A DNA stretch of 64,000 bases from Heracleum sosnowskyi (taxonomy: Eukaryota; Streptophyta; Magnoliopsida; Apiales; Apiaceae): assembly GCA_030848705.1 (NCBI GenBank), contig CM061240.1, positions 124,980,998 to 125,044,997 on the forward strand. Reading direction: 5' to 3'. The translations under genes were made by a program, and so were the position numbers. The notes beneath the pieces are model-generated. The model was given only the letters and a program-made list of their open reading frames with translations. It ran no database searches and was not told the DNA's origin. Positions 9,147 through 19,767 of the stretch are shown in pieces (the first letter of the stretch is position 1; every line of letters starts with the position of its first letter).

Positions 9147-10729
9147 TAGATATTTATTATAGGATGCACTTTTATAATAAGACTTTTATGTAACTTGCCT
9201 CCTTTTGAAATTGATGTCTTCTTATAATTCATTGCATTATAGAGCTGTGGCGTATTATGTTCATATTGCAAGAGAAAAATAAGTAATTTAATTAGATTCA
9301 TGAATTTATTCAATTTACTTAAATTCATAAATATTATTTACTCAAATTTCTGAATATGTTTTGAGTATTTATAGATGAAATCACAATAAATATAAATTTA
9401 TAAAACCTGTAATTCTGAGAATTGTATATATATATTCTAAAATTTTAAAATGATATATATCGATAAATTAATAAATTATTAATTTATCGATTAATTAATA
9501 TTTCGATTAATTAATAATTTTTTCTTGTACCTAAAGTATTTATTTATCGAGGTTTTACTGTACAAAAGTTATTGCAGCGTTATCATTTTTCTCTTTTTTA
9601 ATTATTATGTTTTTATTATTATTTTCTCTTTTTCTATTATGAAAACTGTAATTTTCAATAAAATATATTTTTTAATATATAGCCAAATACAACTTCTATG
9701 CTATTTTTAAATTGAAAGAAAATAATTGTACTTATATAGATCTAAGGAAACAATTTAAAAAATTGAAAGACATTTTATTTTAGAAATGAAAAAATATAAA
9801 TTCAATAAATGATATTACAAATTTACAATATAACAATAAACATTTTCCTAACTAATTTACACCACAAAAATCTGTTTTGACTTATTAATCTAATTATTGT
9901 ATATTTATTGTGTAGTGTGTAGCTTATCTACTAAGTTTGACATACCCAGGATGATTCAAAATTCAGGGTGGTCACGTTAAATTGTTGGTCTTGAGAGGAG
10001 ACTGGAGTTTTAGATTATTTTCGGGCTTTCGGCCATCAAAAAAGAAATAATGACTGGTATCACTATAAATACCTTGGTACAGAAGAGTTAAAAGCATATC
10101 TTCCTTTTCTTATAAAAATCACAATCTACGCCATGGAAAATGTAAACATTAGATGGGAAATGCCAAGAAAAGGTTTTGTGAAGATCAATGTGTGTGGCTA
10201 TTTTTGTGATCAGCCGCTAGAAAATGGAAATCGATCGTGTATTGGCGTTGTAATAAGAAGCAGCAGGGGATCTATTTTAAGGATGTATGCAGGATCTCTT
10301 CAAATAGATGATAGGAGACTCAATGAATTTTATGCTTTTCTTGAAGGAATGAAGAGAGCGTACTATGCAGACGATTCATACTCGAGTCGCACCATGTTGA
10401 TGCTTACTGGGAGTGAAGACACTCCACAATAGAAGGCACAATTTTGGAACATGCTTACATAGTACAACAACTCAATCAACGTAGAGGGGACATAAATTTT
10501 CTCAAGGATGTTCGTTTGGCCGATGCAGTTGATAATGATCTGGCCTCTTACCTAACAGAGTATGGGGCTGCTCACTGGACTACAATGGTGAGAATTAAGA
10601 AACTTTTTGGTCGGGTTCACGAACTGTGGAATCATGACATGGGATTGGGTCCAGTGCTCCCATTATTTAAAATTGTAGGTGAAGATGACTTGTTCCCGGA
10701 AGTGGTGGAACCAGAGTTTGATCCTCCAA
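9147..10729 (+). repeat. Tandem unit 2 of 3
   Basis: 1583 bp, offset exactly 1583 from unit 1. Scattered differences include GTCCCGG to TTCCCGG near its end. It shares the 7-nt frameshifting deletion with unit 1, so these two are the product of the most recent duplication. Confidence 0.93.
10133..10729 (+). pseudogene. RNase H-like gene, copy 2, frameshifted
   Basis: Same product and same defects as the unit 1 copy: Cys for the first catalytic Asp, the 7-nt deletion, an early stop at about 10431, and a C-terminus cut by the unit junction. There is one visible amino-acid change in the downstream segment (Val to Phe in DDLVPEVV). Confidence 0.7.
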
Positions 10730-12298
10730 TAGATATTTATTATAGGATGCACTTTTATAATAAGACTTTTATGTAACTTGCCTCCTTTTGAAATTGATGT
10801 CTTCTTATAATTCATTGCATTATAGAGCTGTGGCGTATTATGTTCATATTGCAAGAGAAAAATAAGTAATTTAATTAGATTCATGAATTTATTCAATTTA
10901 CTTAAATTCATAAATATTATTTACTCAAATTTTTGAATATGTTTTGAGTATTTATAGATGAAATCACAATAAATATAAATTTATAAAACCTATAATTCCG
11001 AGAACTGTATATATTCTAAAATTTTAAAATGATATATATTGATAAATTAATAAATTATTAATTTATCGATTAATTAATAATTTTTTCTTGTACCGAGAAT
11101 ATTTATTTATCGAGGTTTTACTGTACAAAAGTTATTGCAGCGTTATCATTTTTCTCTTTTTTAATTATTATGTATTTATTATTATTTTCTCTTTTTCTAT
11201 TATGAAAACTGTAATTTTCACTAAATATATTTTTAATCTATAGCCAAAAACAACTTCTATGCTATTTTTAAATTGAAAGAAAATAATTGTACTTATATAG
11301 CTCTAAGGAAACAATTTAAAAAATTGAAAGACATTTTATTTTAGAAATGAAAAAATATAAATTCAATAAATGATATTACAAATTTACAATATAACAATAA
11401 ACATTTTCGTAACTAATTTACACCATGAAAATCTGTTTTGACTTATGAATCGAATTATTGTATATTTATTGTGTAGTGTGTAGCTTATCTACTAAGTTTG
11501 ACATACCCAGGATGATTTAAAATTCTGGGTGGCCACGTTAAATTGTTGGTCTTGAGAGGAGACCGGAGTTTTAGATTATTTTCGGGCTTTCGACCATCGA
11601 AAAAGAAATAATGACTGGTATCACTATAAATACCTTGGTACATAAGAGTTAAAAGCATATCTTCCTTTTCTTATAAAAATCCCAATCTACGCCATTGAAA
11701 ATGTAAACATTAGATGAGAAATGCCAAGAAAAGGTTTTGTGAAAATCAATGTGTGTGGCTATTTTTCTGATCAGCCGCTAGAAAATGGAAATCAATCGGG
11801 TATTGGCGTTGTAATAAGAAGCAGCCGGGGATCTATTTTAAGGATGTATGCATGATCTCTTCAAATAGATGATAGGAGACTCAATGAATTTTATGCTTTT
11901 CTTGAAGGAATGAAGAGAGCATATTATGCAGACTTTTCTCGGTTCATACTCGAGTCGCACCATGTTGATGCTTAGTGGGAGTGGAGACACTCCACAATAG
12001 AAGGCGTAATTTTGGAATATGCTTACATAGTACAACAGCTCAATCAACGTAGAAGGGACATAAATTTCCTCAAGGATGTTCGTTTGGCCGATGCAGTTGA
12101 TAATGATCCGGCCTCTTACCTAGCAGAGTATGGGGCTGCTCACTGGACTACAATGGTGAGAATTAAGAAACCTTTTGGTCGGGTTCACAAACTGTGGAAT
12201 CATGACATGGGATTGGGTCCAGTGCTCCCATTATTTGAAATTGTAGGTGAAGATGACTTGGTTCCGGAAGTGGTGGAACCGGAGTTTGATCCTCCAAC
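10730..12298 (+). repeat. Tandem unit 3 of 3, most diverged
   Basis: 1569 bp, clearly more diverged from units 1 and 2 than they are from each other, and shortened in the AT-rich part. Its right end runs on into the natural continuation of the RNase H-like gene, so this copy retains the ancestral right flank. The duplications therefore arose to its left. Confidence 0.9.
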
Positions 12299-12347
12299 GG
12301 TTGAAGCGATGATTGATGAAGAAGAAGCGATGATCAAGAAGTTGTAG
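11694..12347 (+). pseudogene. RNase H-like gene, copy 3, full length but inactivated
   Basis: The expected ATG is ATT and the Trp of IRWEMP is TGA, so the frame cannot start normally. Unlike copies 1 and 2 it keeps the 7-nt stretch (ADFSRFILES) that maintains the frame into the C-terminal part. It also extends past the unit boundary with DPPTVEAMIDEEEAMIKKL and a stop at about 12345. INVCG again replaces INVDG. The C-terminal half (QRRRDINFLKDVRLADAVDN, EYGAAHWTTMVRI, LWNHDMGLGPVLPLFEIVG) is a domain I do not recognise beyond its association with these plant genes. Confidence 0.65.
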
Positions 12348-12620
12348 TGGGTATGGAGAATCAGACAGTGGATATGGCTGCTTAATCAAATGAAATTTCA
12401 AGCGGGAAGTTGAAGAGTTGTTTTCTTTTGGTTATTATGTTTTTTAGTTTTCAACTTTTTAAGGCCTATTAAAGTTTCCAGGGGCTTGGTTATTTTCTAT
12501 GTTTTGATAGGACTCAATAGTTGTTTGTGGATGGTTCTAACTGTTCTCTTTTGGTGCATTTCATATAATGGCCAAATGCTTTATCTATTATTTATCTCTT
12601 GCCTTTCAAAAAAAAATGGA
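12348..12620 (+). other. 3' tail of copy 3, ending near an A-run
   Basis: T-rich untranslated-looking DNA ending TTGCCTTTC followed by an A-run at about 12607. This resembles the 3' end of plant transcripts or LINEs. It hints that the ancestral gene or its tail came by retrotransposition, but no target duplication could be confirmed. Confidence 0.4.
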
Positions 12621-12649
12621 TGTGCATCCATATGTATGTATAAAATGAT

Positions 12650-12840
12650 AGTTATGTTTTGACCATATTGTCCTTGATTTCCGTTAAATATAATGCTTGA
12701 CTTAACGTCAAACATGCGAAGCCCCTAACCTGCATATAAAATGAAAATTTAGCCATTAATTTGGCTAGTATTATATATTAGCCACTAACGTGCAAAAAAA
12801 TTATACTACAAGCCATCAAACCGCAATTTAGTCAAAATTA
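12650..12840 (-). repeat. Diverged repeat, inverted partner of 345-540
   Basis: Its reverse complement aligns by eye to 345-540. Landmarks are GGTTAGGGGCTTCG, GCACGTTAGTGGC and TTTGATGGCTTG. The family is unknown. Confidence 0.5.
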
Positions 12841-14285
12841 TATTATGTATCATCCTACCAATCACTAAAATAAAAAATTATATTACATTTCTATAATTTT
12901 CTCAAAATTTTCTATCTTGCTAATTTTCTTAAATTTTGGATTAATAATATAAAAATCATAATTCCTTTATAGTCTCATAAATTTTCTCTTTTAAGTCAAA
13001 ATATCATATTAATACTCTTCTAAATTTCTTTTCAAGTCAAATTAACATATTAATATTTTTTTAAACTTATGATCTTAATATTCTCCTATATTTTATCTTC
13101 AACATCTAAAATTTCTTTTAATGTTCTTATATATTTTCTCTTCAAATTCTAAAATTTGTCTTAAAATCGTATTATCATTTAAATATTCTCCTAAATTTTG
13201 TTTTCAAGTCAAACTTATGATCTTATTATTTTTCTCGACTTTCTCTTTAAGTAAAATTTAAAATTTTAAAAACCAAAGCTAATTTAATTATATTTAAATA
13301 TTAAAGAATAAAAAAACTAAATATATAATATTGATATTTTTTAATTTTTTTGTTCAAGTAATGATAATTTTTATAAAGTTTTTCTTAATTACCATATTCT
13401 CATAAACTTTCTGTTCAGCTAAAAGTTACCATTTTAATATTTTCATATATTTTCTCTATGATTCTAAAATTTCTCTTATAATGATATTACCACCTTAATG
13501 TCCTCCTAATTTTTTTTAAAGTCAAACTCACTATCTTAATATTTTTCTATACATTCTCTCCAAGTTAAATTTTCAAAATACTAATTAGCTTAATTGTTCT
13601 TTAAACATTAACGAACAGTGAAAACTAAATACACCATCTTAATATTTTTCTAAATTTTTTGTTAAAGTAATTATAATTTGTGTTCAACGAGAAGCGGGTC
13701 AGAAGACATTTTAATTATTAAAAAAATATATTTTTATAATTATTTTGTAAAGAAACTCACGTTTAATTTATCTATATGCTTTATATATTAACAATCAATT
13801 TCTTTTTATGTTATACTTTCTAAATTATATTGAAGATAACACTATAAAATGCAAGATTTTATTTTGCTTCAAGTAAAAATTTAAAAAATAAAAAAAATTA
13901 ATTATCTTTTAAATATTAACGATAGAGAAAATAAAAATATATCATCTTAATATTTTTCTAAAATTTTTGTTCAGTAATAATGATTCGCGTTTGACAAGAC
14001 AACGACTCGCAAGACATTTTAACTATTAGGAACTTTGTTTAAATTTCATTAATAGATGATGTAATTTATTTAATAGATTAATGTGTTATCTTAAATTTCG
14101 TAACAATGAGATAGCGGCACACATAGGAAACATGTCAGTTTGTATTATATACTAGAATTAACTATTGATGTTATATTTTGTATTTTAAGATATATAAGTT
14201 GAAATTTGAATTAAAAAAAAAATTAGTAATCAATATAATGATGTTCAAAATAATTTTAAAATATAGAAATTTAAAGTAGTTGCCC

Positions 14286-14353
<68 letters not shown>
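14286..14353. repeat. (TA)n microsatellite
   Basis: About 65 bp of uninterrupted TA dinucleotides, placed a few hundred bases before a Helitron-like head module. The same arrangement is seen at 44450-44498. Confidence 0.95.
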
Positions 14354-14357
<4 letters not shown>

Positions 14358-15894
14358 AATTTCGGTAATTGATCAAGATAACACGAAAAATTCAAAAGAA
14401 ACGTAATTATAAAATTTATTATTCATTCCATTTAAAAACAAATTTTTATAATACTTTTTAAATAACATAAAGAAATTATATAAGACCGTTGCAAAGCGCA
14501 ACTTATATAATTTATTGGAAATAGTATCTAATAATATATAATAATTATAAAATTATATATATATATATATATAAATTATGAATCTCTCAGATATAAAGAA
14601 GAAGACAGTACGGTGAGTTGGCGCTCTCAAATCGATTCGATTTATTTTTCTAATTTCCTCAAAATTTTGAATTGTTAATATTCTCCTAAAAAATTATTAC
14701 TACAAATTACGTTCTCATAATATTTTTATAAAAAACCTACGTTTAATTTATTTATATGTTTTACATATCTATTAAAATATTTTTTGAAGATTTACCTTCT
14801 AATCAATATACTTATATAAAGGAGAAGACAGAGACTTATATAAAGGAGAAGACGGGGGCTGTGAGGTGACATCTCTTAAATCGCTTCGATCTATTTTTTT
14901 AATTTTTACAAAATTTTGAATTATTAATATTAAAGATTCGAAAATATTTTAATTTTAATATTTTTGTCTTTAAAATGTTTACAAACGGGGGAAACTAAAT
15001 ATGCACTTTTAATATTCTTACAATCGAAAATATCTCATTTTTAATATTCTTGCCTTTAAAATATTTACTAATGGAGGAAACTAAATATAAAAATTTAATA
15101 TTCTTGCCTTTAAAATCTTTATAAATGGAAAAAACTAAATATACAATTTTAATATTCTCCTAAATTTTAGATTAGAAAATATCTCAATCCCCTGTAAAAT
15201 CTTTATCAACTGAAGGAACTGAATATACCATCAAAAGGTGATACTTATAAATGATAAATAAAAAAAATTAGAAGAAAAATCTTATTTACCTTATATTCTC
15301 CTAAATTGTCTCACACTCTCACTCTATTTTTCTAATTTTCTCAAAACTTTGAATTAAAAAAATAGTTATTTTATATTCTCCTTAATTTTTTCTTAAGTCA
15401 AATTACCATCTTAAAATTTATCTTCAAATCAAATTACCGTCTTAATTTCTTCTAAACTTTTTCTTTAAGTCAAAATTATCATTTTAATATTCTCCATAAC
15501 TTTCCCTTTTAAATTTTATATACAAGTCAAATTATCATCTTATAACTTTCTTTTAAAGTCAAATTATAATCTTAATATTCTTCTAAAGTTTTTTCAAATC
15601 AAAATTATCATCTTAATATTTTACGTAAATTTCTCTTCAAGTCTAATTTTAAAAATTAAAATAAATCTTAATAATCTTTCTAAATATTTAATAATAGGGA
15701 AAACTAAATATAAAAGCTTAATATTCTTCTAAAGTCTCGACTCAAGTAAATATAATTTATCTTTAACGGGAGAGCGGCTCACAAACCATTAAAAAGTTAA
15801 ATATTAATACAATAATTATAAAAGTGTCTTATTATAGAAATAAAAATAATAAGATGACATAAATTAAATTAAAAAATGAAAAAAATCAATATAC

Positions 15895-16690
15895 TTATAT
15901 AAGGAGAAGACAAAGGCGGTGAGGTGGCGTCTCTCAAATCGCTTCGATCTATTTTTGTAATTTTTAATTTTATAAATTAGTAAAATATATTAATAGATGA
16001 TATTTTTTGTTGGTAGTCTGTCGATATTTGATTTAAAGACAACAAACGAGCAGCTCATTACGAAGAAATATGATTAACTAGGAGAAACAGAGGAGCGTGA
16101 TATATGCTAGAATTTGATATTGATAATACAATTTTTATTTATACATACTTTAAAATGTAAGTTGCTTTTGAATAAAAAAAATAACGATGATGAATATATT
16201 AATATTTGAAATAGTCTTAAAATAATAAAAATGTCAAACAATCGTCTATTTGTATAATTATTCAAAATTTGGGTAGATAAATAAGAGAAAGTAGAGAATT
16301 TAAAAATAAAATTTTAAATTAAATCAAAAATATTAATGTTAACTTTATTTTAAACATGTTTTATAAAATAGTTAATTTTCAACCAGGTCCAGTTTGATCC
16401 AATTGGTCCGATTTGGAGAACACGTTTGTGTAGTATTTCACGAGTAAAGTTGACAATATCAATAAAGAAAAAATGTTTAAATATTATAGATTATCTTATA
16501 TGAAAAAAGTTCATTTATTCATTTAACACAGTCAATTTATCTAATATAACTTAAGACTATATATCCAATTTTTATAGTACTATTATAATTATTTGTTTGT
16601 TAAATACATTTCAAATTTAAGAAAATGACTCGTGCGCTTAATAAATTTAAAAAAATTTAGTAACGTCATTGTGAAGCGCGACTTAGTAAC
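15895..16690 (+). mobile_element. Possible decayed Helitron
   Basis: The left part (15895-15965) carries the head-like module TATAAGGAGAAGAC...GTGAGGTGGCGTCTC...CGCTTCGATC that recurs in the window. The right part has GAAGCGCGAC followed by TTAGTAACTAA at about 16690, similar to the hairpin and CTAA end at 47790-47815. Boundaries are approximate and the hairpin is imperfect. Confidence 0.35.
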
Positions 16691-16978
16691 TAAATATACA
16701 ATTTTAATATTTTTTTTCTTTTAAAATCTTTACTAATGGAGGAAACCAAATATAAAATTTTAATATTTGTGCCTTTAAAATCTTTACTAATGGAGGAAAC
16801 CAAATATTTAATTTTTATATAATCCTAAATGTTTTATTAGAAAATATCTTAATTGTCTTTTAAATCTTTACTAATAGAGGAAATTCAATATATAATTTTC
16901 ATACTCTTGCCTTTCGAATGTTAGATAAATTCTCAATTTTCTTCTTACTATTTTCTAACGGAGAAAATTAAATATATA

Positions 16979-17040
16979 CTACGCCATAAATAACCTATGG
17001 CAAGCCTTGAAAACTGTTGTCGTACGTCCAAAATATGTTC
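16979..17040 (+). repeat. Remnant CACTA terminus
   Basis: TACTACGCCATAAATAACC followed by TATGGCAAGCC matches the outer end of the CACTA element at 1483 with substitutions (first base T instead of C). No partner end was found. It is probably a relic of a related element. Confidence 0.5.
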
Positions 17041-17341
17041 ATTATATTTTTTATTTAATTATTTACTTCTTTTATCATATTATAAACTTTTTTGAAGACT
17101 TCTTAATTAGTTTTATCCTAATGAATACCAAATAACAAATTTCGGTTCAGTTTTTTGATTTCGGATCGGTTTTACTCAGCCCTATATATATATCTAAAAA
17201 CACTTTGATGACGTTTTAGTCGCAAAATCATTTTTTCTGTTAAATTTTCATTAACCAAGTTGAAATCTGTTAGGAACTATGTTGTTTCTTGATGATAAAT
17301 AAATTAACTTAGTAAAAATTGTATAAGTAAAATGTAGCCAT

Positions 17342-17680
17342 CAACGGATAACATGCTTATGCAGTATCCGTAGATGGGAAGCTTATCTACGGATAAGACT
17401 CAATGTAACATGCTTTTGTAATCCTGATGTTGAAGTTGAAGTATTAATTTTTAGGCTGAATAAGTCATGTTGACTATCAATAGATATGTAGAATAGGGAG
17501 GCTAATTGTAAATAATTTATGCCTTGTAATTTTACATAAGTGAAATTGATTGTCAACAGATAGCATAATTAGCCTTCAACGGATGTGGACAATATACTAT
17601 CTACGGATAACAGTACTAACTGTCTACGGATGTGATTAAGATACTCTCAACGGATACAACTCTAATAGCTTCTACGGATA
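17342..17680 (+). promoter_or_regulatory. Cluster of CWACGGATR motifs in outer LTR U3
   Basis: Motif starts at about 17342 (CAACGGATA), 17365 (TATCCGTAGAT, inverted), 17388 (CTACGGATA), 17553 (CAACAGATA), 17578 (CAACGGATG), 17601 (CTACGGATA), 17624 (CTACGGATG), 17648 (CAACGGATA) and 17672 (CTACGGATA). The cluster sits about 270-610 bp upstream of the LTR TATA box, an enhancer-like position. The same motif recurs in the pol-ORF3 spacer and in coding DNA of this element. The function is not known. Confidence 0.8.
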
Positions 17681-17948
17681 CACACTGTACTTGTAAAAGA
17701 GACAGTTCAGTCAGTGCACATGGGTTGACAGACTACACAAAGCATGGAAGCCAGTATTTCTGGAAAGGTCACGAGAAGAAGTAGCATTCTGTTTGAATGG
17801 TAAAAAATTAGCATTTCCATAAAAGACAATCAGCCAAGAAGGGCAAGCTACCAACACATGAAACACTACTCAGAATGGAGAAACGAGGATCTTGAACAGA
17901 TTTACTTTTTGTATTATTGTCTGTTTGAAATATCTTGTAAACTTGGGA

Positions 17949-17957
17949 TATATATAA
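17949..17957 (+). promoter_or_regulatory. Outer LTR TATA box
   Basis: TATATATAA within the LTR, downstream of the motif cluster. It is the likely promoter of the element transcript. Confidence 0.6.
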
Positions 17958-18283
17958 CCAAGTGAAGCATTATTCTAGAGAAAGAAATCAGATAGGCAAT
18001 TTAGAAAGCAAAAGGCAATATCCTTTGTAAATTGTTGAAGCTAGAATAGTGTGTATGCAGCTGTGTGTTTATTCATAAACATCACAAAGATTTCTTCAAA
18101 TAAAAATCTCTCAGGTGGACAAAATAATCCACCTGAATTTTTAATTCTTGTGCTATTTATCTTGTTTGTCTTTCTGTTCTTAATTTCACTTTCATATTTC
18201 TACTGTCAAGAATTAAAGAATTTTTAAAGATTGTATTCAACCCCCATTTCTACAATCTTGATTCATTGTCTGGGAATAACAAT

Positions 18284-18295
18284 TGGTATCAGAGC
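18284..18295 (+). promoter_or_regulatory. Outer element primer binding site
   Basis: TGGTATCAGAGC, complementary to the 3' end of initiator tRNA-Met, lies 2 bp after the 5' LTR. This is the usual position and primer for Copia elements. Confidence 0.9.
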
Positions 18296-18342
18296 AGGCT
18301 TCTAACACACAAGAAGTTTAAAGATCTAAAGACAACAAAATC

Positions 18343-18364
18343 ATGGGCTAGAAGGATTATAGAG
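18343..18364 (+). pseudogene. First codons of outer gag, cut by inner element
   Basis: An ATG at 18343 opens the frame that continues at 32327 once the inner element and one TAGAG copy are removed. Codon 3 is already TAG. The reading across the junction agrees with the later gag frame, which confirms the insertion point in about codon 8. Confidence 0.75.
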
Positions 18365-18677
18365 TGTTAGAAATGAATACCACTAGAAACTAGACAGAGG
18401 GGGGGTGAATGGATAGTTTGATATATTTTTCGATCTTGAAAACTAAGTAAACAACTGTATGTGATTATGATATGTAATATGCAGAAAGTAAATAACACAC
18501 ACAATCACTTTAATCTACTTTGTATAAGCAAATTAAATACTACAGCTTTCCAGGAAATTCACAATCGAATTTCTGGCTTCTAAACAAGAACAGTTTGAAC
18601 TTGCTTGCTTACAGAGAAAAGAGCTTAGCAAATAACTATGTGTTTCTCTCTTACAGCTTACAGTTGCGTGTGCACGC

Positions 18678-18686
18678 TATATATAT
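18678..18686 (-). promoter_or_regulatory. Inner LTR TATA box
   Basis: On the minus strand GGAATATATATAGCG provides a TATA box. The functional copy for transcription is the one at 31385-31393 in the 5' LTR. Confidence 0.5.
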
Positions 18687-18993
18687 TCCCCTATACAAAC
18701 TAGGCACACACAATATTACACAGCTACCCCTTCTGAAAGTCCAACTTGTCCTGCCATAAGAAGTTCACTGTGTCAGGAAGGACCACCTGCTTTTCGGAGT
18801 CTTTCCCGTTTCTGTAGCTGCTTGTCTCTTATCTTTCTCTCCAAGTTTAGCTGTAGATTTGCCATCTGTTCTTTGGACCACCTTGCCAGAACAAATGCTT
18901 CAGTATTTGTCTCCTTTGATTCTTGGTTCTGTACCTTGATTTGTCTTGTTATGAACGGCTAAGTGTTGATATCGTGAACTCCACTTTATCCCT

Positions 18994-19303
18994 GACTTCG
19001 CGATCTCCCTTGTGAGGACTATGCGATATAGCCTTTGAAGACTTTGCGACATAGGTCATTTGACGACTATGCGACATAGGTCATTTGATGACTATGCGAC
19101 ATAGGTCATTTGATGACTATGCGACATAGGGCTTCTGAGGACTTCGCGATCTAGGCTCCTTTGACTTTGCTGACTTCAACACTTCACGACATGTGTCTTG
19201 AGGACTTCTCGACATAGTACAAAATGGACTATGCGATATAGTACTTCACGACATGGATATTGGTGACTTCACGACATAGCTTTCTTTTGACTTTGCTATA
19301 TAA
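18994..19303 (-). promoter_or_regulatory. Array of about 13 GACTWYGCGAYATAG motifs in inner LTR U3
   Basis: Written on the + strand, copies start at about 18994, 19017, 19040, 19065, 19090, 19115, 19140, 19180, 19203, 19227, 19242, 19265 and 19289. Five consecutive starts (19040-19140) are spaced exactly 25 bp, with spacer AGGTCATTTGAT in several. The core TCGCGA in some copies is self-complementary. The array lies about 310-620 bp upstream of the LTR TATA box in element orientation. The 5' LTR repeats it at 31701-32010. A related array in mostly opposite orientation lies at 24775-25180. Confidence 0.85.
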
Positions 19304-19614
19304 TGCCTTAGACAAATTCCTGCAACTTATTTCTTCATGGCCTTATTCAACTCTATCCTGCTGCATGAACACTTCTGAACTTCTACCAGGATAATTATTC
19401 AATGGCCTATATACATTCTAGATGCAAGAACTTTACTAAGCTCATTATAAATCTGAGCATACATGATAAAGCTATTGTCCATGAAAACAAGACAAGTACA
19501 TTTAGAGACCTATACTATATCCCAGTGATAGAAATCACTAGGTCATGTAATGTGACATAGTCACATAGTGTAGGCTTGTTAATAGTGGTATTCAGACATG
19601 TCTTGAGCCTAACA

Positions 19615-19626
19615 ATCTCCCCCAAA
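19615..19626 (-). promoter_or_regulatory. Inner element polypurine tract
   Basis: The minus strand reads TTTGGGGGAGAT directly before the 3' LTR. It is the standard plus-strand primer for reverse transcription. Confidence 0.85.
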
Positions 19627-19767
19627 TTGTGAGTAAGATCCTTAGGCACAATTTCATGTCTGATAACAAGCCTAACTTACATAAAAGGAAATTTAGTAAC
19701 AGAGAGAACAATTCATGAACCTTGAGATCAGAAATTTGATTACATAGAAAAATTGAAAGCTTACAGA

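Larger units (their letters stand above)
12841..17267. other. AT-rich Helitron-like debris, no gene
   Basis: No credible ORF. The region is made of degenerate repeats of phrases such as 'aatattctcctaaattttc', 'caagtcaaattaccatctt' and 'actaatggaggaaactaaat'. Head-like modules (GGAGAAGAC...GGTGAGGTGGCG...TCAAATCG) occur at about 14590, 14820-14895 and 15895-15965. Hairpins resembling Helitron 3' ends occur at about 14488 and 16662. A (TA)n run is at 14286-14353. This is consistent with several nested, decayed non-autonomous Helitrons, but individual boundaries could not be set. Confidence 0.5.
17268..18281 (+). repeat. Outer element 5' LTR
   Basis: 1014 bp, TG...CA. U3 carries nine copies of a CWACGGATR-type motif at 17342-17680. 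A TATATATAA box lies at 17949-17957, and the LTR ends in a T-rich part. Confidence 0.95.
18365..19614 (-). repeat. Inner element 3' LTR
   Basis: 1250 bp, TG...CA, nearly identical to 31072-32321. An open frame at 18520-18759, and its twin at 31227, are chance frames inside the LTRs and not genes. Confidence 0.95.

Noticed and set aside
18520..18759. A small conserved protein encoded twice (also at 31227-31466)
   Set aside because: The two frames are identical only because they lie in the two LTRs of the same element; no coding signature.
19017..19155. 25-bp periodic repeats resembling a small CRISPR-like array
   Set aside because: They lie in the LTR of a plant retrotransposon, spacers are themselves repeated, and there are no cas genes. 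They are better described as a promoter-type motif array.
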